Shown here one piece after another: positions 8,303 to 17,127 of a DNA stretch of 64,000 bases. A model generated the notes under the pieces. That model was not told where the DNA came from. It saw only the letters and a list, made by a program, of their open reading frames with translations, and made no database searches. The DNA lies in assembly GCF_010671595.1 (NCBI RefSeq), contig NZ_JAABOP010000001.1, positions 434,001 to 498,000 of the forward strand, written 5' to 3'. The stretch's first letter is position 1, and each line of letters opens with the position of its first letter. Position numbers and translations under genes: made by a program. The stretch is from Muriicola jejuensis (GTDB taxonomy: Bacteria > Bacteroidota > Bacteroidia > Flavobacteriales > Flavobacteriaceae).

Positions 8303-8806
8303 TTAAAAGTTTAACATTCCGGAATTGCTTTCCCTGAGAAGTACAAAACTCTTTTTTATCTCCCCGAATCTGAAGTGGACAATGTTCTTCTGTTCTTCGT
8401 ACACATCCATCAGAACCTCGTTCTGTATTTCGACGGATCTGAGGCCCTCAAGGGGCCTCTCGGGAACCTCCACAAAAAGTACCAGGATATCGTTATCTAC
8501 CTTTTTGCCCAGAAACTTATACTCAACAGGTGTTCCGTTTATTCTTACGGAGAACTTGGCTCTGAGGTATCTGTCGATATAGCCATTGGCATCGGGCCTT
8601 TCTTTTGGGGTCCCCAAAGAGAGTTCTGCATCATATCGCTCCAGGAGGGCTTTCTCCAGGTCGTCTATAAAGACACGACTCGTGATCTGGATGGCCTGAT
8701 CCGGGGCATAGTATTCCACCTGGGTCACACTCACATAGAACTTATGAGCGCTCAACCCACTAAGGAGGGTTGAAAGGAACAAGATGATCATTTTGTGCAT
8801 ACCCAT
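8303..8806 (-). CDS. Small exported protein (DUF6702-like)
   Basis: A 167-residue protein with an N-terminal signal peptide (MIILFLSTLLSGLSA) and a beta-rich mature part beginning HKFYVSVTQVEY. The pattern resembles the family annotated DUF6702 in flavobacteria, which often sits beside an M1 peptidase as it does here (71 bases upstream of the peptidase start). Its function is unknown. Three Met codons close to the N-terminus (8806, 8800, 8791) leave the exact start open. A role as partner or chaperone of the peptidase is only a contextual guess. Confidence 0.75.
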   Translation of the reverse strand: MGMHKMIILFLSTLLSGLSAHKFYVSVTQVEYYAPDQAIQITSRVFIDDLEKALLERYDAELSLGTPKERPDANGYIDRYLRAKFSVRINGTPVEYKFLGKKVDNDILVLFVEVPERPLEGLRSVEIQNEVLMDVYEEQKNIVHFRFGEIKKSFVLLRESNSGMLNF

Positions 8807-8849
8807 TCTATTTTTTTCCTAGAGGCGTCAATTCCCGTGCCAGGGATGT

Positions 8850-9650
8850 CTAATCGAGTTGATTATTTTCCTTGTAAGCCTTGCTCTTAATCAGTAGCAG
8901 GTTAAGAATAGCGATATGATCCTCCGAGGAGACGATGGAATCGAAGGTTGAATCGACCTCGCAATAATACATAAAATCATCGATCCTGTCGGCCGGAATA
9001 CCCATCCGACTGACAAAGATGCTGTCCGGATAATATTTTCGTACTTCCTGGGTCAGGAGGTATTTTCTGTCCCGGGCCACCCTTTTTTTAAGCATTTTGG
9101 TTCTCCCGGTGATCATATTGATCAGCGGGTTGAACGGTATGGCGGTGATCATACCCAGTTGAAAAGGGCCGATTGATGCTTCTTTCAGCAGGCGTTCACT
9201 CTGCATCATTGGTTTCACATTGGCATTTGGAAGCCCAAGGGTAGAGGCGGTCACCACCGGATCTGTTTTCATGTTCTGCATATCCCTGATCAGGTCCCCT
9301 GAAAGGTTATACGGACGCACCACCACCTCATCGAGTTCATTGACGAACTCTTCCAGGTTCACATAGACGAACCTGCTTTCCAGGACAGAAGCAGAGATCA
9401 CCAGGCTTTTGCGCTGATACTGCACAGCCGAAAAAAGCAGGGTATCCCCCGGAGAGGCCTCTACGGAAAAAAAACCCTCCTCATCGGAGATGGTCGCCCG
9501 CCCGGCAGAGGTATTCATGATATGTACATCCGGAACCCCCTTGTTTTCGAACCGGATCTGACCTCTGAGCTGGGTGTTGAAGAGGGACTGTCCGCACATG
9601 GCCTGACAGATCAGAAAAACCGAAATACAGAGCCAGCTAGTCTTCCACAT
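8850..9650 (-). CDS. Exported carboxypeptidase-regulatory-like domain protein (paralogue B)
   Basis: A 266-residue protein with a signal peptide ending near AMCGQ. An N-terminal beta-sandwich (about 27-100) has the CarboxypepD_reg-like pattern seen before TonB receptors: LRGQIRFENKGVPDVHI, GRATISDEEGFFSV, GDTLLFSAVQYQ. No receptor barrel follows, only about 160 residues of mixed sequence with an FMYYCEVD motif. It overlaps the stop of the upstream paralogue by 14 bases, implying translational coupling. The role is unknown; it is probably a periplasmic or outer-membrane-associated protein. Confidence 0.8.
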   Translation of the reverse strand: MWKTSWLCISVFLICQAMCGQSLFNTQLRGQIRFENKGVPDVHIMNTSAGRATISDEEGFFSVEASPGDTLLFSAVQYQRKSLVISASVLESRFVYVNLEEFVNELDEVVVRPYNLSGDLIRDMQNMKTDPVVTASTLGLPNANVKPMMQSERLLKEASIGPFQLGMITAIPFNPLINMITGRTKMLKKRVARDRKYLLTQEVRKYYPDSIFVSRMGIPADRIDDFMYYCEVDSTFDSIVSSEDHIAILNLLLIKSKAYKENNQLD

Positions 9651-10386
9651 TGAGGCCTTTTCTGAATTCCTTGCTCTGGTTCACCAAAAAGTCGATCAGT
9701 TGAAATTCATTGTCCTTTCTCAAAAGGGACTGGGCGGGGAGATTGTTGTCGCAATAGACCAGGAAGGCATCGATCTGGTCCTGTGTAAGTTGAAGGTCGC
9801 GCACGAAGAAATCGTCGTCATACACCTGCCTCAGGACCTCGCTCACCTTCAGGGGGGCACGCTCTGCGGTCTCATCCTTATTTCCGGAGAGAAAAAGGGC
9901 CTTGAAGATATTCCGGAAGTTGAGTCCGTCCCTCATTTGCACCCCACTGGGGTCCATGGCGATGTTTCTGAACTCGGAGGTCGCATCCGTTTCGTAGACA
10001 TATTCCTTGAATTCTTCATTCTGAAGCTGCAGGAACTTCTTCTGGTTCTCGGGACTGACGGTTACCTCATCAAGCTCCGTGACCTTTTCATTCACCTCTA
10101 CCACCAGGCGATTTTTCTGAAGAATCTCCGGCGTGATCTTCAGGATCTCGATCTGGTAGTTCACAGCCGTAAAGACCAATTCATCCCCTTCCCTGACGTT
10201 GATCAGGAATTCTCCTTTGTCATTGGTGATAGTGGCCCGTTCGGCCGTGGTGTTGATCACGTTCTCATTGGGCACGGGCACATTGCGGTATAACACTTGT
10301 CCGCGCAGGGGTCTGCGGTCTTCGTTCTGTGAAAATCCGAAGGACAGGAAGAGAAGTGCGGGTAATAGGATCAGATATTTTTTCAT
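9637..10386 (-). CDS. Exported carboxypeptidase-regulatory-like domain protein (paralogue A)
   Basis: A 249-residue protein with signal peptide MKKYLILLPALLFLSFGFSQ. The beta-sandwich at about 25-100 (LRGQVLYRNVPVPNENVINT, ERATITNDKGEFLI) aligns by eye with the same region of the next gene. The C-terminal parts share a similar ending motif: DAFLVYCDN here and DDFMYYCEV there. The two genes therefore look like a tandem duplication. The gene is transcribed away from the fibre locus across a 305-base gap. The function is unknown. Confidence 0.8.
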   Translation of the reverse strand: MKKYLILLPALLFLSFGFSQNEDRRPLRGQVLYRNVPVPNENVINTTAERATITNDKGEFLINVREGDELVFTAVNYQIEILKITPEILQKNRLVVEVNEKVTELDEVTVSPENQKKFLQLQNEEFKEYVYETDATSEFRNIAMDPSGVQMRDGLNFRNIFKALFLSGNKDETAERAPLKVSEVLRQVYDDDFFVRDLQLTQDQIDAFLVYCDNNLPAQSLLRKDNEFQLIDFLVNQSKEFRKGLNVED

Positions 10387-10600
10387 GGTGTTAAGGGTGA
10401 TAGAGATGCCGCGCTGGAATTAACCAGCAACGCCGTTACCTCTGCGGAGATAAAGAAATAAGAAGTTGAGATCAAAAAAAAATTAAACGTCCTAAAACTT
10501 ATGTTAAAAAGGGGATCTACCTCCAAAGGAAGAACGATCTCAAGTTAAAATTTACGAAAATTTCCGGGGAGTTCCACAAAGTCGGACAACCAGGGTGGTT

Positions 10601-10627
10601 TACCCCAAAAATCGGTATTTCGGGGTA
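10601..10627. promoter_or_regulatory. Imperfect palindrome, candidate operator
   Basis: TACCCC and GGGGTA arms (10601-10606 and 10622-10627) are extended by an AAA/TTT pair around a central ATCGGTA, giving nine to ten paired positions in 27 bases. It ends 28 bases upstream of the TACATTTG element, where an activator would be expected to bind. The binding protein is unknown. Confidence 0.45.
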
Positions 10628-10655
10628 ATTCTTTAGCCCGAGTCCGAGATAGTTC

Positions 10656-10663
10656 TACATTTG
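10656..10663 (+). promoter_or_regulatory. Bacteroidetes -7 element of the surface-fibre locus
   Basis: TACATTTG, 28 bases upstream of the ATG at 10692. It has no good -33 match, which fits dependence on an activator at the palindrome just upstream. Confidence 0.5.
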
Positions 10664-10691
10664 TATTTGCCTTTTTTCTGAGAGAACGCAT

Positions 10692-11504
10692 ATGAAAATG
10701 AAATTCAGACATGTCCTTTGCGGGATTATAACCCTTTTATGGATAGGGGCTTATTCCCAGATCAAGATCGGGGATAATCCTCAAAATATCGACCCGGCCT
10801 CCATCCTAGAATTGGAAAGCACCACCAGGGCCTTCGTCATCAATAGGGTCACCACAACCCAGATGAATGCCATTATACCCATTGAGGGTGCTATGGTCTA
10901 TAATACGGATATTCAGTGCCTGCACTATTACGACGGGGAGAATTGGCTCAATCTATGCGAGGCCCTGGGATTGACCATCACGAACAATCCAATTGTACAT
11001 TTGGATACCACCATTGCAATTACCAGGACAGATAATAATTTCAACCTGGAGGTCAAATCCATAACCGGTCTGCAGATAAATGATAGAAGCATCACCAGAG
11101 AAGATATTGCCCTTAATACCATTTCCAATGGCAATATTCAAAATGCCACCATTCAAAACACCAAAATTGCGCCAGGGCCAAATAACACCCAACTGGTAAC
11201 CAATAATGGTGGCAACGTGGTCTGGCTACCTAGAACCTCACCTATCGCTTTTGGAAAGGCAGATGCAGGAGCTGCCTTGAAATTGTTCGGGGCTACGTCC
11301 ATAGGAGGTTCCGGCGGACTTTACACGGTTACGCTCTCAGCCGCCAGGCCTGATACAAACTACACTATCCAATTGACTGTTTCCGATGGGTATGTGATCA
11401 CGGTGTTCAGTCAGGGGTTATCATCATTCATCGTACAGATAACTGATGTAGCCGGAGCTCTGGTTCCGGATGGGCAATGGTATTTTACTGTATTTGATTA
11501 CTAA
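10692..11504 (+). CDS. Secreted fibre-like protein (short form, no collagen repeats)
   Basis: A 270-residue protein with signal peptide MKMKFRHVLCGIITLLWIGAYSQ. Residues 24-95 form an N-terminal domain (IKIGDNPQNIDPASILELES, FVINRVTTTQMNAI, GAMVYNTDIQCLHYYDGENW) that is clearly shared with the collagen-like protein at 12814. A middle section with short repeated phrases (ISNGNIQNATIQNTKI) resembles tail-fibre shafts. The C-terminal domain from about 186 (AFGKADAG through YFTVFDY) is also shared with the 12814 protein. No T9SS C-terminal signal was seen. The stop lies 2 bases before the next gene. A surface or matrix structural role is inferred. Confidence 0.8.
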   Translation: MKMKFRHVLCGIITLLWIGAYSQIKIGDNPQNIDPASILELESTTRAFVINRVTTTQMNAIIPIEGAMVYNTDIQCLHYYDGENWLNLCEALGLTITNNPIVHLDTTIAITRTDNNFNLEVKSITGLQINDRSITREDIALNTISNGNIQNATIQNTKIAPGPNNTQLVTNNGGNVVWLPRTSPIAFGKADAGAALKLFGATSIGGSGGLYTVTLSAARPDTNYTIQLTVSDGYVITVFSQGLSSFIVQITDVAGALVPDGQWYFTVFDY

Positions 11505-11506
11505 AA

Positions 11507-12652
11507 TTGAAATACACGGTCTACATATTCATTTTTATTTTTAGTATCGCTTCATTCGGTCAAACTGCCCTGTATAATAGCGGGAACCTCAGGATCCATG
11601 AGGAAGGGAAGATCGGTTTCCATACAGACCTGATCAATGACGGACCTTTTGACGAGAACAGCGGACTTGCCGGATTTTACGGCTCCGAACCGATCACCGT
11701 CTCAGGGGCCCTCACCCCTGTACTGTTCGATGTGGAGATCTTTAACAACAGTGGGGTATTGCTCAATACCTCTCTGGCTATAACCAATAACACGGATTTT
11801 TTTCTCGGGGATTTTATTTCACCCAGAAATAACCCTTCCATTTCATACAGTTACCTACAGAATGCGTTTTCTACAGGGGCAAGTGACAATTCTAAAGTAG
11901 ATGGATACACCTCCCTGAGCGGACAGCAGAACTTTGCTTTCCCGGTGGGCGATGGAGAGCAACTACGCCCGCTGATCCTTGACTCAAACTGGGTCAATAG
12001 CATGGCTCTTTGCGCCTATTTTTTCGAGGATCCCAACAACCCGTCCACATTTCCGGGTTTCAACACAGAAATAAAGCCCAGAGATATTTTTGGGGTCAGT
12101 AACATTGAGTTCTGGCGTCTGGAAGGCTCAGTGCTCTCCAGGGTCACCCTCAGCTGGAATGCGCGAAGCAACCTGGCCGGACTCACTTCGGACGTCAACA
12201 GTATTACCGTTATGGGATGGAGCAAGGCCTCATCACAGTGGGTGAACCTCGGTCGGGAAAGCCTGGCAGGTGACCTGGCTGAAGGGATCGTAAGATCGGC
12301 CCCATTTATTCCGGACGATTATGAGATCCTCACCTTCGGCAGTGCTGATGAACCGGAAGAATTACTGGCGCTGGAAGATTACTACCTCTCCCCTAACGGA
12401 GACGGCATCAACGACTTCCTGGAGATCCCGGAACTGGAACTGTCGCCTAACAACCGGTTGGAGATCTACGACCGCAGAGGATTAAAGGTCTTTCAAATGG
12501 ACAATTACAGGGATGAGTTCAGGGGCATTTCCAATGTGGATAACATGGTCCTGAACCGGAATATAGGCTTGCCCGAAGGTCTTTACTTTTACATCATTTC
12601 CCTGGATGACCTGGGGCTCAATTTCCAGGGATTCCTCTTCCTGGAACGCTGA
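11507..12652 (+). CDS. T9SS type B sorting-domain protein (gliding-motility-associated C-terminal domain), copy 1
   Basis: A 381-residue secreted protein. The C-terminal 90 residues form the type B (CHU_C-like) sorting domain: DYYLSPNGDGINDFLEI, NNRLEIYDRRGLKVFQ, GLYFYIISLDD, FQGFLFLER. This directs export by the type IX secretion system. The only start compatible with the signal peptide (KYTVYIFIFIFSIASFGQ) is TTG at 11507, 2 bases after the preceding stop, suggesting coupled translation. The N-terminal 290 residues form a domain shared with the paralogue at 17128 (NSGNLRIHEEGKIGFHTDL, FPVGDGEQLRPL, CAYFFEDPN). Its partner is probably the upstream fibre-like protein. Confidence 0.9.
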   Translation: MKYTVYIFIFIFSIASFGQTALYNSGNLRIHEEGKIGFHTDLINDGPFDENSGLAGFYGSEPITVSGALTPVLFDVEIFNNSGVLLNTSLAITNNTDFFLGDFISPRNNPSISYSYLQNAFSTGASDNSKVDGYTSLSGQQNFAFPVGDGEQLRPLILDSNWVNSMALCAYFFEDPNNPSTFPGFNTEIKPRDIFGVSNIEFWRLEGSVLSRVTLSWNARSNLAGLTSDVNSITVMGWSKASSQWVNLGRESLAGDLAEGIVRSAPFIPDDYEILTFGSADEPEELLALEDYYLSPNGDGINDFLEIPELELSPNNRLEIYDRRGLKVFQMDNYRDEFRGISNVDNMVLNRNIGLPEGLYFYIISLDDLGLNFQGFLFLER

Positions 12653-12813
12653 TTGTAAGCTGTTCCCTACTCGCTGAACAGTCATATTTTTCGGTGATCT
12701 CCGCCGAATTTTCCATTCACCACAGCTTTTCATAGCTACACAACAATTATTCTGCCTGCAGGGGCTTCAGCGCTATTTTTATCAGACTTTAAAACAAGCG
12801 CTAAAGTTTTAAG

Positions 12814-15800
12814 ATGAATACAAGATACCTATTTCCCTTTCTGATCTTTTTTATCGGGCACATGCTTTCTGCCCAGGTAAAGATCGGGCAGAATCCCAAC
12901 CAAATCAACTCGGCCTCCATCATCGAGCTGGAAAGTACCACCAAGGCCTTTGTACTTACCCGTGTGACTACGGCTCAGATGCAAGCAATTAAGCCCCTGA
13001 GGGGAGCCCTCGTATACAACACCGAGGACGATTGCGTATTTTTTTATACCGGTTCTCAGTGGGCCGACCTCTGCAATGGGACCACCAATCGGGGGACATT
13101 CACTTTTGCCGATAACGGGAACGGTACATTTACGATCAATTATTCAGATGGCACTTCCTTTACCTCTTCGGATCTGACAGGACCTCAGGGGCCACAAGGA
13201 CCTCAAGGGGATCCGGGACCACAAGGACCAATAGGACCGGTAGGACCTCAGGGACCCGCAGGGGCTGACGGTGCAGATGGCGCACAAGGACCACAAGGGG
13301 ATCCCGGTCCGCAGGGACCCCAAGGAATACAAGGAGATCCGGGGCCGCAGGGACCGCAAGGAATACAGGGAGATCCGGGGCCACAAGGTCCAGCAGGGGC
13401 TGACGGAGCAGACGGTGCTCAGGGACCACAGGGAGATCCCGGTCCGCAGGGACCGCAAGGAATTCAAGGAGATCCAGGACCGCAAGGACCAATAGGACCA
13501 GTAGGACCTCAGGGACCCGCAGGGCCACAAGGACCCGCAGGAGCGGATGGTGCTGATGGTGCTCAGGGACCACAGGGACTAGTTGGACCAGTAGGACCTC
13601 AGGGACCCGCCGGAGCTGACGGTGCAGACGGAGCAGACGGTGCCCAGGGACCGCAGGGAGATCCCGGACCACAGGGACCAATAGGACCGGTAGGACCTCA
13701 GGGACCCACAGGGGCTGACGGTGCAGATGGCGCACAAGGACCACAAGGGGATCCCGGTCCGCAGGGACCACAAGGAATACAAGGAGATCCCGGACCACAG
13801 GGAGATCCCGGACCACAAGGGCCACAAGGAATACAAGGAGACCCAGGACCGCAAGGACCAATAGGACCCGCAGGGGCTGACGGAGCAGACGGTGCTCAAG
13901 GACCTCAAGGACCTCAAGGAATACAGGGAGATCCGGGGCCGCAGGGACCGCAAGGAATACAAGGAGATCCCGGTCCACAGGGACCAATAGGACCGGTAGG
14001 ACCTCAGGGACCCGCAGGGGCTGACGGTGCAGATGGAGCACAAGGACCACAAGGGGATCCCGGACCACAAGGACCAGTTGGACCCGCAGGACCGCAAGGA
14101 CCCGCAGGAGCGGATGGCGCTGACGGTGCCCAGGGCCCGCAGGGAGATCCCGGACCACAAGGACCAGTTGGACCAGCAGGACCGCAAGGACCCGCGGGGG
14201 CTGACGGTGCAGACGGAGCAGATGGTGCTCAGGGACCGCAGGGAGATCCTGGACCGCAAGGGCCACAAGGACCCGCAGGAGCTGACGGTGCAGACGGAGC
14301 AGATGGTGCTCAGGGACCGCAGGGAGATCCCGGACCACAAGGACCAGTTGGACCAGCAGGACCGCAAGGACCCGCGGGGGCTGACGGTGCAGACGGTGCC
14401 CAGGGACCTCAAGGGGATCCTGGTCCGCAGGGACCCGCAGGAGCTGACGGTGCTCAGGGACCTCAAGGGGATCCCGGACCACAAGGACCGCAAGGAATAC
14501 AAGGAGATCCGGGGCCACAGGGACCAATAGGACCGGTAGGACCACAAGGACCAGCAGGGGCTGACGGTGCAGACGGCGCTCAGGGACCACAAGGAATACA
14601 GGGAGATCCTGGTCCGCAGGGACCGATAGGACCAGCAGGACCACAAGGACCTGCAGGAGCGAACGGTGCAGATGGTGCTCAGGGACCACAGGGAGATCCC
14701 GGACCACAAGGACCAATAGGACCGGTAGGACCTCAGGGACCCGCAGGGGCTGACGGGGCTGACGGCGCTCAGGGACCACAAGGAATACAGGGAGATCCTG
14801 GTCCGCAGGGACCGATAGGACCAGCAGGACCACAAGGACCAGCAGGTGCTGACGGTGCAGACGGTGCCCAGGGACCACAGGGAGATCCCGGACCACAAGG
14901 ACCACAAGGAATACAGGGAGATCCAGGTCCACAAGGACCGATAGGACCTGTAGGACCTCAGGGACCCGCAGGAGCTGACGGCGCAAACGGTGCCCAGGGA
15001 CCACAAGGAATACAAGGAGATCCCGGGCCACAGGGACCAGTTGGACCGGTAGGACCACAAGGTCCAGCAGGGGCTGACGGTGCAGACGGTGCTCAGGGAC
15101 CTCAAGGAGATCCCGGTCCACAAGGACCGATAGGACCAGCAGGGCCACAAGGACCCGCAGGAGCTGACGGCGCAGACGGTGCTCAGGGACCTCAAGGAGA
15201 TCCCGGTCCGCAGGGACCGCAAGGAATACAAGGAGATCCCGGGCCACAGGGACCAGTTGGACCAGCAGGACCACAAGGTCCAGCAGGGGCTGACGGAGCA
15301 GACGGTGCCCAGGGACCGCAGGGAGATCCGGGTCCGCAAGGGCCACAAGGAATACAAGGTGACCCGGGACCGCAAGGACCTGCCGGGGCTGACGGTGCTC
15401 AGGGACCTCAAGGGGATCCGGGACCGCAAGGACCAATAGGACCGGTAGGACCTCAGGGACCCACAGGGGCTGACGGTGCAGATGGCGCACAAGGACCACA
15501 AGGGGATCCTGGACCACAAGGACCGCAAGGAATACAAGGAGATCCCGGGCCACAGGGACCAATAGGACCGGTAGGGCCACAAGGACCAGCAGGGGCTGAT
15601 GGAGCTCAGGGACCACAAGGAGATCCGGGACCGCAAGGAGATCCGGGACCGCAAGGACCACAAGGAATACAGGGAGATCTCGGACCGCAAGGACCGATTG
15701 GACCCGTAGGGCCCCAAGGACCCGCAGGAGCTGACGGTGCTGACGGTGCTGACGGCGCTGATGGTGCTCAGGGACCCCAGGGAGATCCGGGACCGCAGGG

Positions 15801-16320
15801 ACCTGTTGGGCCCCAAGGACCAGCCGGACCTCAGGGACCTCAGGGGGATCCTGCAACAAATATCACGACCAACCTGTCACAGAATACATCTACAGGAGTG
15901 ATTACTTATGTAAACGAGGATTCAACCTCCCAGACTGCCAATGTTGTGGGCTCAGAAGCCAACAACAGTATCTCAACAGGAGCCAATGGAGGTGCGTTCT
16001 ATGAGAGCCCGATCAAGGCATTTGGGAAAATCGATTCCAATGGTTCTGTGATAAGAGCTACTTCAGGTATCACCGTAACAAAGCTATCAGGGAACGGGCA
16101 CTACAGGGTGAATTTACCCGCCGGCCTCGTTTCTGATGCAGATTACATCATTCAGCTCACTCAACCCGGTCGTGGAGGCGCAGGAAATGACGATCCGGGA
16201 ATTGCCTATGAAAATCAAACCTCGACAAATTTTGAGGTGATCATTGGCGACAATGATAATGGTGGAACGAATCGATCCCGATATAATTCGGAATTCATGT
16301 TCATCGTGTTGGACTTATAA
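12814..16320 (+). CDS. Secreted collagen-like protein with 297 Gly-X-Y triplets
   Basis: A 1168-residue protein. Signal peptide 1-21 is followed by the N-terminal domain (22-95) shared with the protein at 10692, then a short beta region (95-122). Residues 123-1013 are an uninterrupted Gly-X-Y collagen-like stalk built from units such as [28 protein letters not shown] and GADGADGAQ. The last about 100 residues ([13 protein letters not shown] through FMFIVLDL) are the same globular domain that ends the 10692 protein. Proline appears at X and Gln or Asp at Y, the composition of bacterial triple helices that form without hydroxyproline. No T9SS signal is visible. A trimeric surface fibre is the likely structure. 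Confidence 0.92.
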   Translation: MNTRYLFPFLIFFIGHMLSAQVKIGQNPNQINSASIIELESTTKAFVLTRVTTAQMQAIKPLRGALVYNTEDDCVFFYTGSQWADLCNGTTNRGTFTFADNGNGTFTINYSDGTSFTSSDLTGPQGPQGPQGDPGPQGPIGPVGPQGPAGADGADGAQGPQGDPGPQGPQGIQGDPGPQGPQGIQGDPGPQGPAGADGADGAQGPQGDPGPQGPQGIQGDPGPQGPIGPVGPQGPAGPQGPAGADGADGAQGPQGLVGPVGPQGPAGADGADGADGAQGPQGDPGPQGPIGPVGPQGPTGADGADGAQGPQGDPGPQGPQGIQGDPGPQGDPGPQGPQGIQGDPGPQGPIGPAGADGADGAQGPQGPQGIQGDPGPQGPQGIQGDPGPQGPIGPVGPQGPAGADGADGAQGPQGDPGPQGPVGPAGPQGPAGADGADGAQGPQGDPGPQGPVGPAGPQGPAGADGADGADGAQGPQGDPGPQGPQGPAGADGADGADGAQGPQGDPGPQGPVGPAGPQGPAGADGADGAQGPQGDPGPQGPAGADGAQGPQGDPGPQGPQGIQGDPGPQGPIGPVGPQGPAGADGADGAQGPQGIQGDPGPQGPIGPAGPQGPAGANGADGAQGPQGDPGPQGPIGPVGPQGPAGADGADGAQGPQGIQGDPGPQGPIGPAGPQGPAGADGADGAQGPQGDPGPQGPQGIQGDPGPQGPIGPVGPQGPAGADGANGAQGPQGIQGDPGPQGPVGPVGPQGPAGADGADGAQGPQGDPGPQGPIGPAGPQGPAGADGADGAQGPQGDPGPQGPQGIQGDPGPQGPVGPAGPQGPAGADGADGAQGPQGDPGPQGPQGIQGDPGPQGPAGADGAQGPQGDPGPQGPIGPVGPQGPTGADGADGAQGPQGDPGPQGPQGIQGDPGPQGPIGPVGPQGPAGADGAQGPQGDPGPQGDPGPQGPQGIQGDLGPQGPIGPVGPQGPAGADGADGADGADGAQGPQGDPGPQGPVGPQGPAGPQGPQGDPATNITTNLSQNTSTGVITYVNEDSTSQTANVVGSEANNSISTGANGGAFYESPIKAFGKIDSNGSVIRATSGITVTKLSGNGHYRVNLPAGLVSDADYIIQLTQPGRGGAGNDDPGIAYENQTSTNFEVIIGDNDNGGTNRSRYNSEFMFIVLDL
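13180..15852 (+). repeat. Internal DNA repeats encoding the collagen-like stalk
   Basis: About 2.67 kb of direct repeats in multiples of 9 bases, arranged in higher-order units of roughly 70-120 bases. Some segments are identical over long stretches. Positions 13675-13754 and 15430-15509 match over 80 bases and share the rare GPTGADG variant, which points to recent duplication within the gene. Confidence 0.9.
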
Positions 16321-16327
16321 GGAATCT

Positions 16328-17107
16328 ATGATCAGAAACCTGATATACGCAGTCACCTTTTTGACCTGTTTGAGCCTGAATGCTCAAATAGACCCGGGCC
16401 TGTTATTGGGACTCATCAATGCTACAACAGTTGAGATGAATACGATAACCGGAGCTGAAAGAGGTGCGGTGTTGTACAATACCACGGAAGGAAGGATGTA
16501 TGTTTTTAACGGTGCTTCATGGGAAAGGGCTGATCCCGGTAGCACGGATGATCAGACCCTACAGGAAGCCCTGGCCTCCGGGAACGACGCCGGAAGTCAG
16601 AGAATAATAAATCTCGGCAATCCAACGGGGTCTCAGGATGCTACAAACAAATCCTATGTAGATAATTTACCCCGTGTCTATGTAGGCGCTTTCCAGATAA
16701 ACGGCACAGGCAACCTGACTATTTCGGGATTGCCTTTCCAACCCACCAGCATTACCTTTTCGGCCCATGCCAATGTGGACGATTTCAATCTCGATGCCGA
16801 CAATGGGATCCGGAACAATGAACGTGGACTGGAAAACTCTTTTGGATCCATGAATGGTTTCGCCCGTGATAACGGAAGCAGCATTGCACACCAAGTGATT
16901 TATGTTGGGGGACACGGAAATTCCATTAATGATATATCTAGATACGCCTCCAGTTCGCACTGCATAGGGATTCGATATGGGAACCAGAACGGGGACAACC
17001 TCGGCCTAACTACCGCCAGGATTACTCAGTTCAACCCTGATGGATTTACGGTGAATACAGATAATTATACAGATGCTTTATTGATAATGTATACAGCTTA
17101 TCGATAG
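16328..17107 (+). CDS. Secreted fibre-tip-like protein
   Basis: A 259-residue protein with signal peptide MIRNLIYAVTFLTCLSLNAQ; I chose the ATG at 16328 for it, 7 bases after the collagen-gene stop. Residues 21-70 resemble, in shorter form, the N-terminal domain of the two fibre proteins (INATTVEMNTI, GAVLYNTTEGRMYVFNGASW). A linker (INLGNPTGSQDATNKSYVDN) has the form common in phage tail-fibre shafts. The C-terminal part (GAFQINGTGNLTISGLPFQP, then a Gly/Ser/His-rich beta region) looks like a receptor-binding or lectin-like tip. There is no T9SS signal. It lies between the collagen gene and the second type B gene and is probably cotranscribed. The function is inferred from form and context only. 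Confidence 0.75.
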   Translation: MIRNLIYAVTFLTCLSLNAQIDPGLLLGLINATTVEMNTITGAERGAVLYNTTEGRMYVFNGASWERADPGSTDDQTLQEALASGNDAGSQRIINLGNPTGSQDATNKSYVDNLPRVYVGAFQINGTGNLTISGLPFQPTSITFSAHANVDDFNLDADNGIRNNERGLENSFGSMNGFARDNGSSIAHQVIYVGGHGNSINDISRYASSSHCIGIRYGNQNGDNLGLTTARITQFNPDGFTVNTDNYTDALLIMYTAYR

Positions 17108-17127
17108 AAGAGAATCTCACACAAAAG

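Larger units (their letters stand above)
10387..10691. other. Intergenic divergent control region of the surface-fibre locus
   Basis: A 305-base gap between two divergent transcription units. It contains an imperfect palindrome at 10601-10627 and a TACATTTG promoter element at 10656-10663. Much of the rest (10440-10560) is A-rich with no reading frame or RNA structure I could recognise. Confidence 0.6.

Noticed and set aside
13180-15852. Regular repeats resembling an array
   Set aside because: Units are multiples of 9 bases in frame with a secreted collagen-like protein and have no unique spacers, so this is not CRISPR.
13160-15859. Very long minus-strand open frames across the collagen gene (899 and 745 codons)
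   Set aside because: They are a by-product of the Gly-X-Y repeat codons read backwards. They have repetitive Leu/Val or Ser/Leu/Trp composition, no start region and no domain.
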